Below are positions 10,901 to 25,900 of a stretch of 64,000 nt of DNA, piece by piece. The notes under the pieces were generated by a model. It made no database searches and was not told the DNA's origin. It worked only from the letters and a program-made list of their open reading frames with translations. The DNA comes from Macrocystis pyrifera (Eukaryota; Sar; Phaeophyceae; Laminariales; Laminariaceae), in assembly GCA_031763025.1 (NCBI GenBank), contig JASSKH010000023.1:2569501-2633500 (forward strand). Direction: 5' to 3'. The position numbers and the translations under genes were made by a program. Within the stretch, counting starts at the first letter, position 1. Every line of letters begins with the position of its first letter.

Positions 10901-13900
10901 CCCATTGGGCCATTGTGCACGACGTCATAGGTTATTTGTCTCTGCCCCGCAGTACGACAGCAATGTCCATAACTTTAGTTAGGCTCGAATAGATCGTACA
11001 GGAATTTGTTTATGTCCGAGTAGCTAAAGTTTTCTTTCTCGCGTTGGTTAGGGACTCCAGAAGCGCCTCTTCGACAGCCGTGGGGTGCAAGCGCCGGTCT
11101 CCAACAAGGCAGTGCTTTAGCATCGGTTGTTTCGGTGTACCGAAACGACTTGTGGCAGCGCGTTCCTAAGTTGCTACTGGTGGAGGTGAGCCACAACATG
11201 ACAGCAGTATGCACCTACTGTAAAAAATACCACCCCATAACGGTACCGCACAAGGCAAACTGCACACCTGCAATCTTTGAGGCATTCGCAAATGTATTCT
11301 TGGGGGTGCCGTGGTTGCTGATGACGTTCTGCTCTCTCTGCGTGGTTTCTGGGGTCCGTTGGCGTGGCCAGGGGGACGTGGTGGCACTCATGGGAGGCGA
11401 TAAGGCACCTTGCACCGCTGAAGTACTCCGCTTCGAAGTGGAGGACGCTCCAGGCAAGCTCGTGTGTGGTGTTGCGGTATGTAGGCATGCGACCTTTCGG
11501 CGACCGGCTGACTTTTTGCGAGAGTATCGTGGGAAAAAGGCTGAAAGATTTGATCCGAATGCCGCCAATATGTAGTTGCTATGAATACATTGCAATACAC
11601 TGATGCAGTGAGCTTACTCGACGGAAAGGTATGCTGCTAAACGATACACTCGGTGCCGTCAGACATGCTGTACCTTTCAGATTGGTATTTTTTATATTAC
11701 CCATAAATAGGTGTCACTTTCTCTTCCTAGTAATTGAAGGAAAGTCTCCAAATGTGCCTCGATCAATACTGGTGGCACTCCATCATCCACTCCATCATCG
11801 TATCAGTCGTCGTCAATCACCCCCTCCAATGATATGGCAACGTGTGCGGGTTGATTCTTACAGGGACGTCCGTGGAGTCGAGGGCTATGCCTGAGTCTGT
11901 TGACCTGCAACAAATTCCATGCGTCTTCCATCAAACAGGAATCAAGGTAAGCTTTCGAGTATTGCCCGACGTGGAGGTGCCGGAAGAGGCGTCAGAATGT
12001 CCGTATCATGTTGGCACGAGCACGGACAATAGCCACACTCTAAGTACCGGCTTGTGTCGCGAGATATTTGTGCACTTTTGCGGGCGTGCCGATCCTACTC
12101 TTGTTCTTGCCACGGCGGCCTTTGCTACCCTACCCTATTAACAGTGCTACCCTAGCAGGCATGTGACGGCAGCACCGTCATGGGGTTGGGTAACATCGAA
12201 TTTTCCCGCCTGGTGTGTGGTTGGTCACTCCAGGTTCTCGGAGGGCAGCACATCACCTTGCGACCTATGGCAAGTGAGCACTTCGATAGGAAGACCATGG
12301 TCCCCGCCACTTCGCCCGCTCTGCTTCTGCTCTGCGGAGACATGAGGTGCTACCGCCTGTTGGAGACTCCGTTGGACGCTCACCTGAAGGTGCCCCTCCG
12401 AGTTGTTCAATGCTTCAACATACGTAGCTGCATCGATTGATTGCGATGAAGAGAGCTGTTTTCCATGTTGCGACAAAGCCGCGCGGTTTACTTTGAATGA
12501 TATAACGCGAAGTGAAGTGGCAGTATTCGTTGTCTGTCATGTCTAAGGCATGGTAAACCTTACGTCCACTGTCGACAGCTTTCTCTGTCTCCTACGGAAA
12601 CAAGCCGTCCAACGTCCCTGATCCGCGAGCGGGTGCGGGCCGCTGGGAGGAGGTGCTACAGTGCCGTCGTGATTGTGGCGCTTTTGGCGGCAGTCGTCGG
12701 CGCCATCCGTCTGGTGCTCGCGGAAGGCTCAAGGAAGGAATGGGCGCTATACCTTCTGGTTATTCCGGGTCAGGTGAACCTCTCCAGTATGCGTAAATCA
12801 CAAAGGTGTTGCAACCAGTGGCAACTGAGTTGATGTTTTTTTTTTTCATCGGACGTGTCTTTCAGTAAGTTGGATTTTTGAGGGGAAAGCGAAAGGGGCA
12901 TTCATGAAGTTGGCAGTCCTCTCTGCCAGGTATTCATTTTTCTTGATGAGGAAACAACCAACATGGACCCGCCCGCTGGCTGGCGTGGGCTACGTACGTT
13001 TCTTGGTTTTCAGGATAGCTCCGCTATTTTGGCAATAGCCAGCTCCCATGGGAGGCCCTACCTCGAATCGCAGTCACGGAATAGTCCCGCGCACTCGTAT
13101 AAATAGTTCTATGAATAGTCATTTTAATAGAACAGTACAACACTACGTATTACCGCGGATGTCGATGCTGTCCTCGTAGGAAGCACAGGCACTTTTTAGA
13201 CTTTGCCACGCGTTGAATTTGCGTTTACCCGCATAATAATAGCAATGTCTCTGCTTGACTCACGTCCTCAGGTCGCTGTGTGCCTCCTGCCAATGTCTCT
13301 CCCGATTTACTTGGCCGCGGGAGAGGCGGTGGCGACTGCACGCCTGCTGGCGTTCTTGGAGCTGATGCTCAGACGACAAAGGTATTGATGGTATTATCAC
13401 GCCTCGGCTGGCTTGCTTGCTGCGTCGCTGTCGGGATGATTCATATCCTTGACGAGAGCCAAACGCTCCTTGCTTGAGTGCATCCACCCTTGGTTGGCAT
13501 CCCAGCGCAGTGATGACTAGACGGCGCACTTGTTGGAGGTGTTTTGTTTACCAAAATCGCGGGGGGGGGCGCTTTGCAATGCTGGTCGTATCGGACTTCG
13601 AGGCGACGTATCGGACTTCGAGGCGAGATGTTTAGTAGACGCTCGAAATACGTGTAAGTGCTATTTTGAACTTTTCTTTTATTTACTTCACACCAATACA
13701 GCATGATGCCACCAGTGCTTTACCCGTTTTCTCGTATCTTAGCGATGTTCCGGATATGGTGGAGATGGCAGCTTCAAAAGGAGCACGACGACTTGTACTC
13801 CTGGTGTCAGGCAACCTTGCGTCTGATTCAGTATGGTGCCAGCGAAACATTCGCACCGCGCGACACCACTCTGTCTCCCACATTGATCGCGTGATCGTGT

Positions 13901-16900
13901 AGCAATACATTTTGCATTGTTCGATCGTTTGTGCTACCTGGTAGATATTATAGGAGTAGGCGCCTATTCGGCCATTGCAGTTAACTTCAATGAGCACGTC
14001 CCGTTCTGTTTCGCGCGGCCATGTCTGGCGGTGTATGCCCTTAGGGAATCTAAGGGAACAAACGCCTCGTCGGCCGCCGCCCCAGAGGTTGACGAATTCG
14101 ACCAGATGGATGCTGAGGAACGTGAAGAGGCTTCTTCGGGCACATCGCATACAGTGTCGTGGAGGGGGAAGCCCGGGCCTACCTTTGTGCTGTTTTGAAA
14201 GCGAGGTAAGCCCTTGACCACGATGTACTAGTATTTGGTGGTATTAATAGTGAGGCGCGACCTCAGTAGTACCTGCAGTGGTCAAATCTGCTACGAGCAT
14301 GAATCATGCTGGGCGAATATGGATTGTTGTGCTGAACGAACACGAACATCTATGTATGCGGTCGTGTGTATTCGTAACGTTCGGGTTCATTTTTTTGACA
14401 ACAAAAAAAAATCGTCAGCAGCAGCAGACGTGGCGGCGGCAGCGACAACAGTAGGGCACACTAGGCCAAGGTTAGCGTCGCTGTACGCTCGGCTTGTCGG
14501 TCTAACCCTTGAACCCTTTGTACACGTACTCGATTTTGTTGTGTCTTTCCTGCTTCCCCAACTCAAAATTCGGCCTATTTTGAAGACGAAAAAAACTACA
14601 ACCTGACACGTGTCCAACAGAGAGAGCTTCTCATAGTAGATGCCACCACTACTACTGCTGTACAACATCAACAGCAGAGCTTCTCCTTCTTCTCCGTCCC
14701 CTCGTCAGTAGGGGGGTGGGCCTGACAATACCACCTACAGCATGTCTTAGGGACACGGCCCGAACGTTGCTGCTGTGGACGGGAACATTCTGCCTGCGAG
14801 TACTCGTAGAGTTGGGTTTCGTTAGGCAGATCTCGAAAAACGAAAAACCGTTATGATACCTTACGGCTCTGTTTTTTTTTTTTATCATGACCCAGCCATG
14901 TGCCTACACACGTTACCGCACCTAGCCGGACCAACTCTGAGCGACTTACTATCGCAGCAGCACGAGAAGGTGTCGTTAGTGTGTATGCGTGCACAGAGCC
15001 CGCCGGGACTGGCATTGGTGCCGTGCGCTTTAAGCGTGGTGGACAAACGAGGCCGAAAAAATGTTGAATCTCACACACACCTGCAGAGAAACTAGTAACG
15101 AGGCACTCTTACTCTCGTACACGATCCGTTTTGAAGAGGCTTTTTTCCTTGGAAAGCTCGTGTTTTGCGCTCGCACGCGTCATTATAAGATATTGGTCCT
15201 GCTGCATGCCAGTTACGATTTATCCTATGCGGGCCTTTCGAGTTCATCGAGTTGATTACGTAAATCAGCCTACTGTATAGCAGCTTACGTCGGGATCGTG
15301 GTCGGAAACCGGTGTGCGTCGACTGTCTTTCTACGTTGATGTTCAACCAGGTTTTGGGGCCATCCGGCCTTTTGGTGCAGTAAGACACATGCCGTGGCCG
15401 GTCACAGCAGTAGATTGGCTTTGTGTATGTGATATTCTAGTAGAGTCCTCTGCATCGTGATTTAGTGTTCAGAAGATCTCTCAGTGCCCGCGAGAATTTC
15501 ACTAACGAGAGCGCGCAGCCATGGTCAATGAGCTACGCAAGAATGACAAGTCGCGAAGCAAGTGTTGCTGATACTGAAATTGCTTAATTACGGTGTCGCT
15601 CTTTGGTCCAACGAGGTCGATAGAAATAGATTGGGTGTCAGCAGTCACGGGATTCTTGAAGCACGTTGACTCCACATGGACGTGGAATCAACACGTTTGT
15701 GGTTGGTCTGAGTTTGAAAGCGCTGTACCTGTACGGCCAACGACAGGTGGCGGTGTGGAACGAGGAGCAGGATGTATCGCGGCCAGCCACCCTCGCCCGC
15801 ACGTGCTCCATCCACTTTGAGACAATGTAAGTCTACAAACCCCGAGCATGCCGGTGGGGAGCCAAGCGATCTGGAGACCGGGGCAGGGGGAAAGTTGTGT
15901 CCACCTGCGCGGCCCGATTTGGCGACAGGGGATGCTTTCAACTCAGCACCAGCCCGCCCGGATGGCTGTCATGAGAGCTCGAGCGAATATCGCCCTCTGG
16001 AGCCGCAGGAGCGAAACGTCCGCAGTGTCCCCAACCAAGCGTCGTCGTCTTCGTAAGTCTATCACCAGTGCACTCACTCCCTTCCCCTTGATCTAGCTTA
16101 GGTGTTGATTGGCATTTATCGCGGCCGTGCTCATGCAAAAAAAAAAACTGTAGAAGCGATAAGCCAAACAGCCAATCGGGTCGATAGAGCACCAAGTATG
16201 TTCGCCTTGCTTGTAAATATCATCAACCCGTGCATCGCTCGCTCCTGAAGTCCCAAACGCACTCGAAAAATCGTTCAGTATCTTTGATGTTATACCCTCT
16301 GATGATGTTGTGCTCCATATCTCATGGAATCGCGGCGAACGTGAATGAGCGCAAGGTGCTCCCTCTCGCTTAGTACGTGGTGCGTCTCACCTGACGCCCC
16401 CCCACAAGACCCGCATTGTGTGAGAACATCAGATTGAAACGCGTGAGATAGGTGACTAGAATCCGACGTGTTGGATACGGGTCCTGACACCTTTAGCTGG
16501 TGCTGCAGGCGCCCTGCCTCCATTAATAGTTGTCTCTCCTAACCGCGCTCTGCCTTCCTGACTCCTCGACGTTGCGACGCACACATTGGGCACGAGGCGG
16601 CGGGTTCACCCTCAAGCGCACCCTCGTGCTGAATCCACCTTCATTACGCATGTTATATTAATATACGGAGTACTACCTACCGTTCTGCCGATGTCGTTGC
16701 CATCCTCACGTGAATCGCATGTCAGGCGGCATAGAATTGCTTCGTGGAGCAAGTGGTGCAACAAATGGCGCAATAACGCTGAGGGCGTGCATGGATGCGC
16801 CGACATCGCTCTCAACCTCAATCACAGTGAGGACCCACTTAGCGCACAGCTTTTCCGATTGCCAACTTTATACGTTACATACGATAAATGTACTGTACTA

Positions 16901-19900
16901 CAGTATGTGCGCCCTGTGGCTGGGAGGCCTCCGTTGTTGTCGCATACCAGGTACCAGGTATCCAGGACGCACTGTAAGGTGTGGGAATAAAGTCGTTTTA
17001 GACGTTAAAAAGTGTCCAGTCTTTTCGAGACACCGTTAAAAAGATCGAAAGAATATAATTTTGAAAATTTTCTGCCACCACCCCATTTACTTGGTTTTAG
17101 ACTACATTCGGGGTTGCACCGAATACCTGATTGCTCTACACAGGAAACGCATTGGATGATAGCGTTCGACGAACACATCCCATCAATAGAGAAACAGGCT
17201 GTGATTGTATATGATTTGATCTGCCGTTTTTTATTTTCGTCTATTTTAGTGGATGTATGCGGGAAAAGTAGAATTTTCAGGTTGTATTCGTATCTTTCTC
17301 TCTAGGGAAGAAAACTATTTGACGGTACTAAAAAAATTATTCGTGTCAGCCCCTTCGCCAGGACTTTGTGGACACAGCAATGCAACCCGCGCTTGAATCC
17401 AACATGTAACCGACAAGAAATTCGCTCCAGGAGTTGACCCTTTTTTGATGAGTCAATTGTTGATGAGAAATTCGACAAAAAATATCCCGAATTGACAAAA
17501 AGGACGTCCAGTCTTTATTGTATCGGGCAAACGGTGCCAGACATAAACGCGGCCGCACGCCGAGCGATTGCCATCACACCCGGTGCCATTGCCGCAGCGA
17601 AGACCATCTACGATCGGGCCTTGATGCAGCGGGAAGCGAGTCACCGCTTGCGTTCAGATGCGAACGCATCACTGTTGTCTCACGTGAGAAAACGCTCGAG
17701 TAAAAATACTCCACCTTACCAATCTGTCCGGAAATATAGGTACGGTTTAAGTATAAACATGAAACTAAACGGATACTTCCATTTCCGGACAGAGCGGTAG
17801 GTACGTACGAGTATATGCAGCAGCACCGTGCAGAATTTCAGGCGCGTGGTCAATTGAGCCTTGGCCGCAAGGCTCAAGCCTAGCTGCACGCACAACAACA
17901 ACTTGCCCGTGAGCTAGAGGTGGTGCGCGCTTCCACGGAGGTGCAGGCAGTGCCGTCGAAATCCCGGTCTCGGCAAAGTACAGTATAGCAATACGCAGCC
18001 GATTGTCGATGCTGTGTGTGGGTATGTTCTTTTACACGCGCCCAACAGTAGTAAACCAGGACCACATTGCCTGCGATTTGATCTGCGCAAGATGTGTTTC
18101 ACAGGGGGGGCAGCATTCTCGTGCTGCCGGCCGCCAATTCCAAGCGACCACCAGAAACGTGCGATTCGTTCACGCTCGCGCGTCCGTGTGTACGCTGCTG
18201 CTCTACGCTCTGGGCTTGGTTTGTTCGCTGTCCAGCAGCACGTTTCGTGCAAAAGCAAGGCTGACTTTTTACCAGCTCGTGGTTCAACGCCGCAACATTG
18301 ACGCCCGCACTGCTATTTATTCTAGTTTGAGAGGCAGCATCATCGAGCGGATTTTTTGGTGGCGAAGCCGGCGTCCCCGGTGGCTTGGTAGGTGATCCAC
18401 GTGCCTATCAAGATCAATTTCGTGGGTTCAAGTCTCACCGAGCGCATGCTCGTAGGGACTTTTTCTTGCATAAGAAAATGATTAGCGGAAAGCGCGAGAG
18501 CGTGAGTTGGCTACATTTGATGCTAATCGACGAGCAGTGGGAATGCTAAACCCTATGCGCGACAAAAAATAAAGACACGTACCGGAGGGGAGAAGGAACG
18601 ACACCTGTGACCACGGCTTGTCCAGAAGATCGCTGAGGGTAAAACCTCCTACGAGTTAGACTGGAAAGAAAAAGTGATTATTGAAAAAATAAAAAGTTTT
18701 TTTTTTCCCAGATCTCGACCATGCGACATTATTCTTTTTTTTACATACTAAAACGAATCCATTACCACGCCTAACTGTATATTGTCGGCGTGTGTCTCCC
18801 GTTCCTAGGATAGGGAAAACATCGTCAGTTTCGATTCGGCACAGAGTATTTGTTTGACATGGATTGTTTTTGGCCCATGTACCGTGAACCCATGCACCGT
18901 TGCACCGTTCTCAGAAACGACAGAAGTGCGAGGGTCCAAACCTGCGCAAAAGCAAGCACCTCGACCTCGGCAAGTTCTACTGCCCGTACCGATGCTGGGG
19001 TGCGGCCTCGTCGAACGCCTTGGTGCCGTAACTACGCTTTGTATGCTCGACGAGGACACGGTATGCAAGCCTACTTCTGCTATCAAAGAGGTCTTCCTGG
19101 TCGATTCCAAGGTCAGTTTGAAGACTCACCTTGGACTCCAACCTTCGTTTCTGCCCCACTACTGTACTCTGGCCGTCACGGAAACATATTAACGATAGCT
19201 CCATGGATTGCTTTGCTTCTCTTGTGGGAGCACTGATCATGCGCCTTATTTGCTCTGCACCGACCGGCCGCTTTGTTGACTGGCGCTGGTTGCTGTGACG
19301 AAGGACGATGCAGGTGGCGGTAGCGGAAGCGTATTGGATATGCACACGCAGCAAGGAAAGAAAGGGGTGCGCTTTGAAGACCCACACTGGTGGGCTCACC
19401 TACCTGCACTCAAGCCTATCGGGCTGACGTGCTTGCTGGCCGAGGCCAAGCACTCAGAGGTGACATCACCATTGACTTCACCATTTATGGATGTCGGAAG
19501 GCTTCAATCTCAATGTAGCACACTCTGCCCTCTACTGCGTGTATCGGTGTCGATTTGGCCTAGCCCTTGGTCCTTCACGTAGCAATGTAGTGTGTTCGAC
19601 GAAGAATCAGTGAGGCAAACGTGGCGTCTGTCCTATCATCAATCTTCGTTACCCTTCTCCCTTGACGCGGACAGCGGCACCCAGGAAAAACGAAGTCGGA
19701 GACCAGTCCTGCCCCTCGCGATCGCGTTGCCTCGTCCTCCCAAAGGTGCGCACTGTAACGCATTAATGGTTGAAGTATGACGGCGTCTGGATTGGCACGC
19801 CATGACGCTCATTGACTCGACCCCTTCGGGGCTTGGGAGACAAAAAATGTCGAAAACAATTGACGCTTACGCAAAGCACCCTGGGCTGCGGGAGTTACGT

Positions 19901-22900
19901 AGGGTGTGTGTTGTGTCCGAAGCTAATCGTATGGAGGTGTATGACACACGTACCATGATGATAGGTATACTCTATTGCACGCTCTTTTTATAAGGTTGAT
20001 GTTACCACGTTTGTCGCTTTTCAGCTTGCTATACTTCGGTCGCAAAAGGGGTAGCCACCAAACTGAGTCCATTTCGACGGGGGGTGGTTTTACTCCTTCC
20101 TGATAAGATTGATTGCGCGACGATATGTGTCATGCCCCAGGTCCCACAGGCAAAGCAGACCTGGCCGGGATCTACTAGATCACGTGCGAGACAATCAACC
20201 AATGGAGCATCTGACGGATCTATGGAAAGCGATAGGCTTCTGTGCAGCGGACAGGTACCCGCAATTTTGAGACCGCCATTCAAGAAAAGCAGTCGTGCCT
20301 GTGTAGCATTACGCTATGGCAAGCTGACCGACAGTGTATTGTAATAGTTTACATGGTTCGTTTTTTGTCTTGTTGGACCAGTGGAAGCATGACTCCTCTT
20401 GCGAAACATTGTCAATACGCGAGTGAGCTATCACAATAAACATTGATGTATCTGATGTGCAGCCTTGCTTTCTCCGCCGAAAACTTAGGGGGGTATTTCG
20501 AGAAAGGCGGCGCATCCACGTCATAAATCCCAAGTTGGCAGCGGATAGAGCTATTGAAGACACACACGCGCAGGGTGAGACGAGAAGCTGGCCTCCCCTA
20601 ACCCTATGTAAAATGTCCCCCAGTCTCATGAATCGAGAAGACTTTTATCTCTGAGCGAAGTGGATTTGTGGTGAGGTGATGTGGTGAGGAGATACATATA
20701 TATATATATATATATATATTCCAGGGGCAACGTTGAGGACGGATTCTCCTTGTTTCGTCAAACTCGTATCAGTGGGGAGATCACTCAGCGCTTAGGAAGG
20801 GGAGATATTACCGCACTGTTCGACTCGCGACACATGCTCACGAAATACGGCCTTGCTAAACATGCAATTTCATGTTCAATTCAGGACAAGACGAATCACG
20901 TCGCAGGGGCACAATCCAGCCGCACTTAACAAGCGTTATGGCCCAGGACCGCCGATCAGGAGCCCTCCAGCTTCTTAGTCAAGGTGCGCCCAGCTGTAGT
21001 TGCTAGGGTATGGAATACGGTCCCGACCAACAGTAGTACTGTTTGATTTGGTACCAGATACCAGGTACGTATCTGGTAGTTGTTTAAAGCTATGTAGGTT
21101 CGTAACGGCTGAAGCTCGTGTTGCTGTTGCTGCTTTTGCGTTTCCCGTCGCAGGCAACCCGTCCATAGTCTTGAGCATGTGCCGGGACTACTGGGATGGG
21201 AGCGCTATTTCTAACTTGCCTGCCAGCCTTCGCAAGAGCATTCTTGCTATGCACCAGCAGTGGAGTTTGGTGAGTCATTCGACTCACTAACCGCTATTTT
21301 ACCGAGAATTACAGGTATGATGTACGCTGCTCCTGCCCGTTGCGAAGCGAACAATCGATTATCGTATCCCCGGCGGTATGCAAGCGCACATCATATGTGA
21401 CAGCAAATGCCCGAAAATACCCGGCTCGCCGTTGCTTTTGGCGGGCTAAATTCGAAGATCGAATGGGGTAGCCAACGCATGCACCGTATTGTCCGAATGA
21501 ATTTCGTAGGCTACATGAATACCGGGTACCCAACACCCGATTTTTTTTGCGAAGCCGACGGGGCGAAGTTCTGTGAAGTGCCGCCGAAAGCAATGTTGAA
21601 CTGTTAACCCGGTGGCAATTGTTCACGATCAAGCGTCCGATCTCTGTGCTTACACTGTTTTGCTTCTTCCGCTATCCAGGAGGACCTGGATGTCGTTGCG
21701 TTCGCCTACACGCCGGTGCCATACACGGTCAACCCATTCTTGTCCTCTTTCAGCAAGCACCCTGACTATCTCATCCACCTCAGCCAGAGCTCTGTGAAAG
21801 GGCGGTCGCGAGGACCAGTGCTGAGCCCTGAAACGAGAAGCCCACCGGGTGAGAACGATACATATGACCACGGCCGACCTTATCTGAAAGTGCACTGGTG
21901 CCCACTTGCAGCAACTGTGAAAGAATGACGTACCATATCTCATACAGTAGCCGTCCTTGTTTTGGGTGTCGGGCGTGGACGATCCCCAACGACGTTCTTC
22001 CTGGGTAGGCGCTGCACATGTCGTGACTTAGACGGTCGGGCTGTTTCCTTGCAAAAAATCGCACCGTCCCTATACTAGTCTCTTACGTCTACGTTGTGCG
22101 CTGGGACGTGCCCCACCTATATGTCGGTCTCCTGTTGTATCAAATAGGCTATCGACAAGGCTCAACCGACATGGGCGGGAGAGAGGTGACCACTCCCTTG
22201 ACACCTCGTCGTCACCAAGGAAGCAATCGAGAGGCTGATGATGATGATTCGCAGGAGGGGTCGGTGTCGGACGCAGGATCCGGATCGAAAGGTGGACCGT
22301 CATCTTCCGCTGAAGCCAGCGGCGGGACGGGAGTACAAGCGTTCGAAAGACACAGCCTGTCAGCCAATTCATCACCGTAAGTTTTTTAGTGATGTCCCCC
22401 CCCCAACGTGTCTTTGCGTCTACCTCTTGCTGTAGCATCACTTAATATGCCCCTGATATCTTGGCAAACGCTTACGAGCGAAGAAAGGGTTTATGCGCGG
22501 TCATCAGCCTCGGGAAAGCTTAGTGTGGGTTCAGTGTAAGTTTTATATCGCTGTTGTTAGGTTGGCCGACTCAACTTGCGCTTGGCACCGGTTGAAAGGA
22601 GGTGACTCTTGGTGGCGAAGTTTTATGCTGGAAAATATCTACCGTACGCCCTTGCGTCGTGCATGAGAGAAGCCTCTTGACACATTTGATCTCGATTGCA
22701 TCGCACTCGCAGGGTGAGTGGACCGAACAAGGCTCTGCTCCGATCGAAATCGGTAAGAACTCGTGTTGGGATCAATCCTCTGGGTGCTGGGGACACATCA
22801 GGTGAGCGACTGGGCAAAACCGGGCCTCCACCAAAAATACAGGCAGACCTGATCAATTGCACCTCATTTTAACTGAAGCTCCTGAAATGTGATAATAATA

Positions 22901-25900
22901 GGCCATGTAACAAATTCAAATTTACCAGGTACAATACCTGTTATGTCTCAAGACCTAATGCTGCTGTAGAATTCATGCGCAATGCGAGGAAAATCGGTAA
23001 ACGAGACGGGTGGAATGTTGGGACGGCGTATCGGCGGCACAAATTGAAGGCAAGCCAAAGCTAGAGTTTGGACTCCCGTGGCAGCTCGTGGTACATCCCT
23101 TGGAACTTATAGACATAATCACCGTGCCGCGCCCTTGCCCTGTATGTATGGTTTCAGGAGCTACCGGCGCAGATCGAGTGCTAACAAGGGTCGTATCCGA
23201 AAGTTCCATCCGCGAAACGTTCACACAACCCCAGTCGACAAGCGCCGTCGCCGCCGCGTCTCTTGCTCTAGAGAAAGTTACATCGGATGGGTGGGTTGGA
23301 CAAGACCAAAGCGGGGCTGCCGTCCTTCGACGCGGCACCGAGCACACGCTTGGTTCAGTGCTCGAAGACACTGAAGCTTCTGAATCGCCACGCGCCAAGA
23401 TAGTGAAATTCAGATCAGGAAGAAGCAACGGAGGAGATCATGTCATAGAGCCCCTCGCCTTAGACGGGGTTGGAACGGTCAAGCCTACCTTAGGGGCTCT
23501 GACTGGCAGCAAGAAGGGTGGGCGGCGATATAGCATGGATGACTACGGCGTTAGCATCGCCCATCGCGCAGAGCTCCAAACTTCACAGGTTGTGTTTCCG
23601 ACGTTTACACTTGGGATCGCTCAGACGTGTTTAATTTGCTGCGCGCTCAATCGAATCATCCGCGTTTGTCTGGAGATCGTCCCAATTATTTTTCAGGATG
23701 ACCAGAGTCAAGAGTTATGTGCAACGGAGTGCGTGTAACCTTTTGATTGAACCTGTATATATAGTGGGTACCCCATCGTTGCCTTTTGTGTTCTCGAACT
23801 GCAGGGAGCGTTGGCGCCCGCCAGCGGACAGAGCAAGATGGCAGAGGTGCTTTCGAATATGATGCACGAACAGGTGGGTGCTGTGACATTGTAGCGTGGT
23901 ATCCTACCCGGTATGCATTAGGCGTACGACCCCGCGTTCTTATCGAACAATTCGCTACTGTATCACCGTGTGGGCCGTATCGCTTGCATTCGGATGGTAT
24001 ACCCTGATACGCAGTAGTTGTGAAAAGCTATATCGTGACATGTTCTCTATTGCTTAAGCTGGTTTGAGGGCGGTAGATGATATGGAGACCAGGCCAGCGA
24101 AGGGGGGTGCGCAACCGCATAACCCACAACGGGCTAACAGCGTGTGTCGAGAACAAAGATAACAACAAGGTGAAAACAAAGTGGGACAAAGTACCGGGAC
24201 AATATACGAGGTACAACTCTTGCCGGGGGTTGATTCATCTACAGTACATGTTGTTCTCTGTCCGCGTATGGACTACTTTTTGTGCTAAATCAAGCTAGCA
24301 CACCAAGATAGCCGGCGACACGTGTAGCTTAAGGAAATCCATCGCCATCCTGATTATTCTATTTCCCGCATTTTTTGGCAAGGTTTTCCTAGGGATGGCG
24401 GCGTCCTTCGTGCCTCCCAAGCGCGACATCGTGGCCCTCATCGAAGACGTGGAAGCTGCCGGCGTGCGGTTTGTCTATTTCTCTCCTCGCAACATGAGAC
24501 GAAGCAAGGTACCTATACATTAGCGTGTGTCAGGTGTTGGCGTCTCTGCCTACGCATTACTGCGTCACTACTGACGGTTACAGGAAGCATGAGCATGACC
24601 TTGCGCGACACCTTGATGAGTTTTGTGCCTGCCCACTGTAGACTTCGAACTTGAATTTTCAATCACACGATTACCCCCAAAGTTGTGTTCCAATGCAATT
24701 TTCCCGCGCTGTATTCCCTAACGTAATCGTTTCATTAGGCGCTTGCCGAGAGTATGGGGATCGAGACTGACTGGAATTGTGCTATTTCCTTGCGACCCTT
24801 GGAGGACTCCACGCAGCCGGACCCTCATCGGATGACGTCATCCTATGCCGATTGGGATGTGAAGGTGATGGCGATTGCGACTGTTGCATGCTTGGTATTC
24901 ATTCACTTGGTTTTTACCAATACTTGGCAATTCCAGTCTGTATTCGCTTGTGTTGCTGCTGCATGGGCGGGGAACAGCAAAGACCTAAGCAACCGCCGAC
25001 ATCTGTATTCCATCGTCGGTTGCAGGCCAGGCTCCCTCACGGGATCGCGGCGATTCGGGACCATATTGAGCATGTGGACAACGTGCCACTGCTGGTTTCT
25101 TTGTTCACGGATGCAACGCCCCCGACGACGAAGGACATGATTGGCATTTACCGGGAGAACCACGAGTCTGTGCTCGCGGTGGGCATGTCTCACAGGTAAG
25201 TCGCACACTTTGTACCTAACAGGCAGCCCAACTTCATACGGGGATGCTGTAGCGCTGCCAGGACAGCTCTTGCGCGCCACCAATGATCGACACACCCCTG
25301 CTCTCGCTGCTCCGGATTCCAGGGCCGTCAACGCGGATCTGTTCCGGGCCGCGGATCTGTCCTTCTCGGTGGAAAGCCTTCCGCTGAACCAGCCTCTGCT
25401 GAGCCTGCCGGTTTCAAGCGCCTCTCGTTTTTTTCGGCCATCGATGCCGCTTTTAATAGTTCCATCGTGGGACTCCATACCGCTCTGCCGCTTGGAGATG
25501 TGGTGAGAGATGAGCGTGCAGGGTGGCCTTGAACTCGAAGGTTACTTCTATTTTTTGTAGCCTGCCGGTACGTCGGACAGATGACCATCTCGACTTTGGC
25601 AACCCATGCCGTTTCATTGTCGTGCCTGCTAAAGCTTCTACCGCCATTTAATGACGTCATGATAACCCGGAAAGGGCGTTTCGTTATTGATGCTGTTGTC
25701 TACAACATTTGAGATGCTTCAAGATCGCTGTAGAAGTATAATACCAGATACCAGGTATTAATTTGAGGGTGACATGGTGAGGGTTTGTTTGCATGAACAA
25801 TCCGCGAGCGATCATTTTCGCGTGTCTGCCTCAGGTGCGAAGAGGGGGGGCTATTGTCGGTCTGGATGATGTGGGGAGCATCATCATTGACCTCATCCGA

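Noticed and set aside
18381-18462. tRNA or tRNA-derived SINE candidate: a good T-arm (GTGGGTTCAAGTCTCAC at 18422-18438), a box-A-like TGGCTTGGTAGG and a T5 run downstream
   Set aside because: No matching acceptor stem and no 5-bp anticodon stem with a 7-base loop can be drawn. At best a degenerate pol-III relic.
23010-23738. Stand-alone 242-codon gene (+)
   Set aside because: Best explained as the large linker exon of the TMEM94-like gene. It has flanking splice sites, and the next exons continue the same protein.
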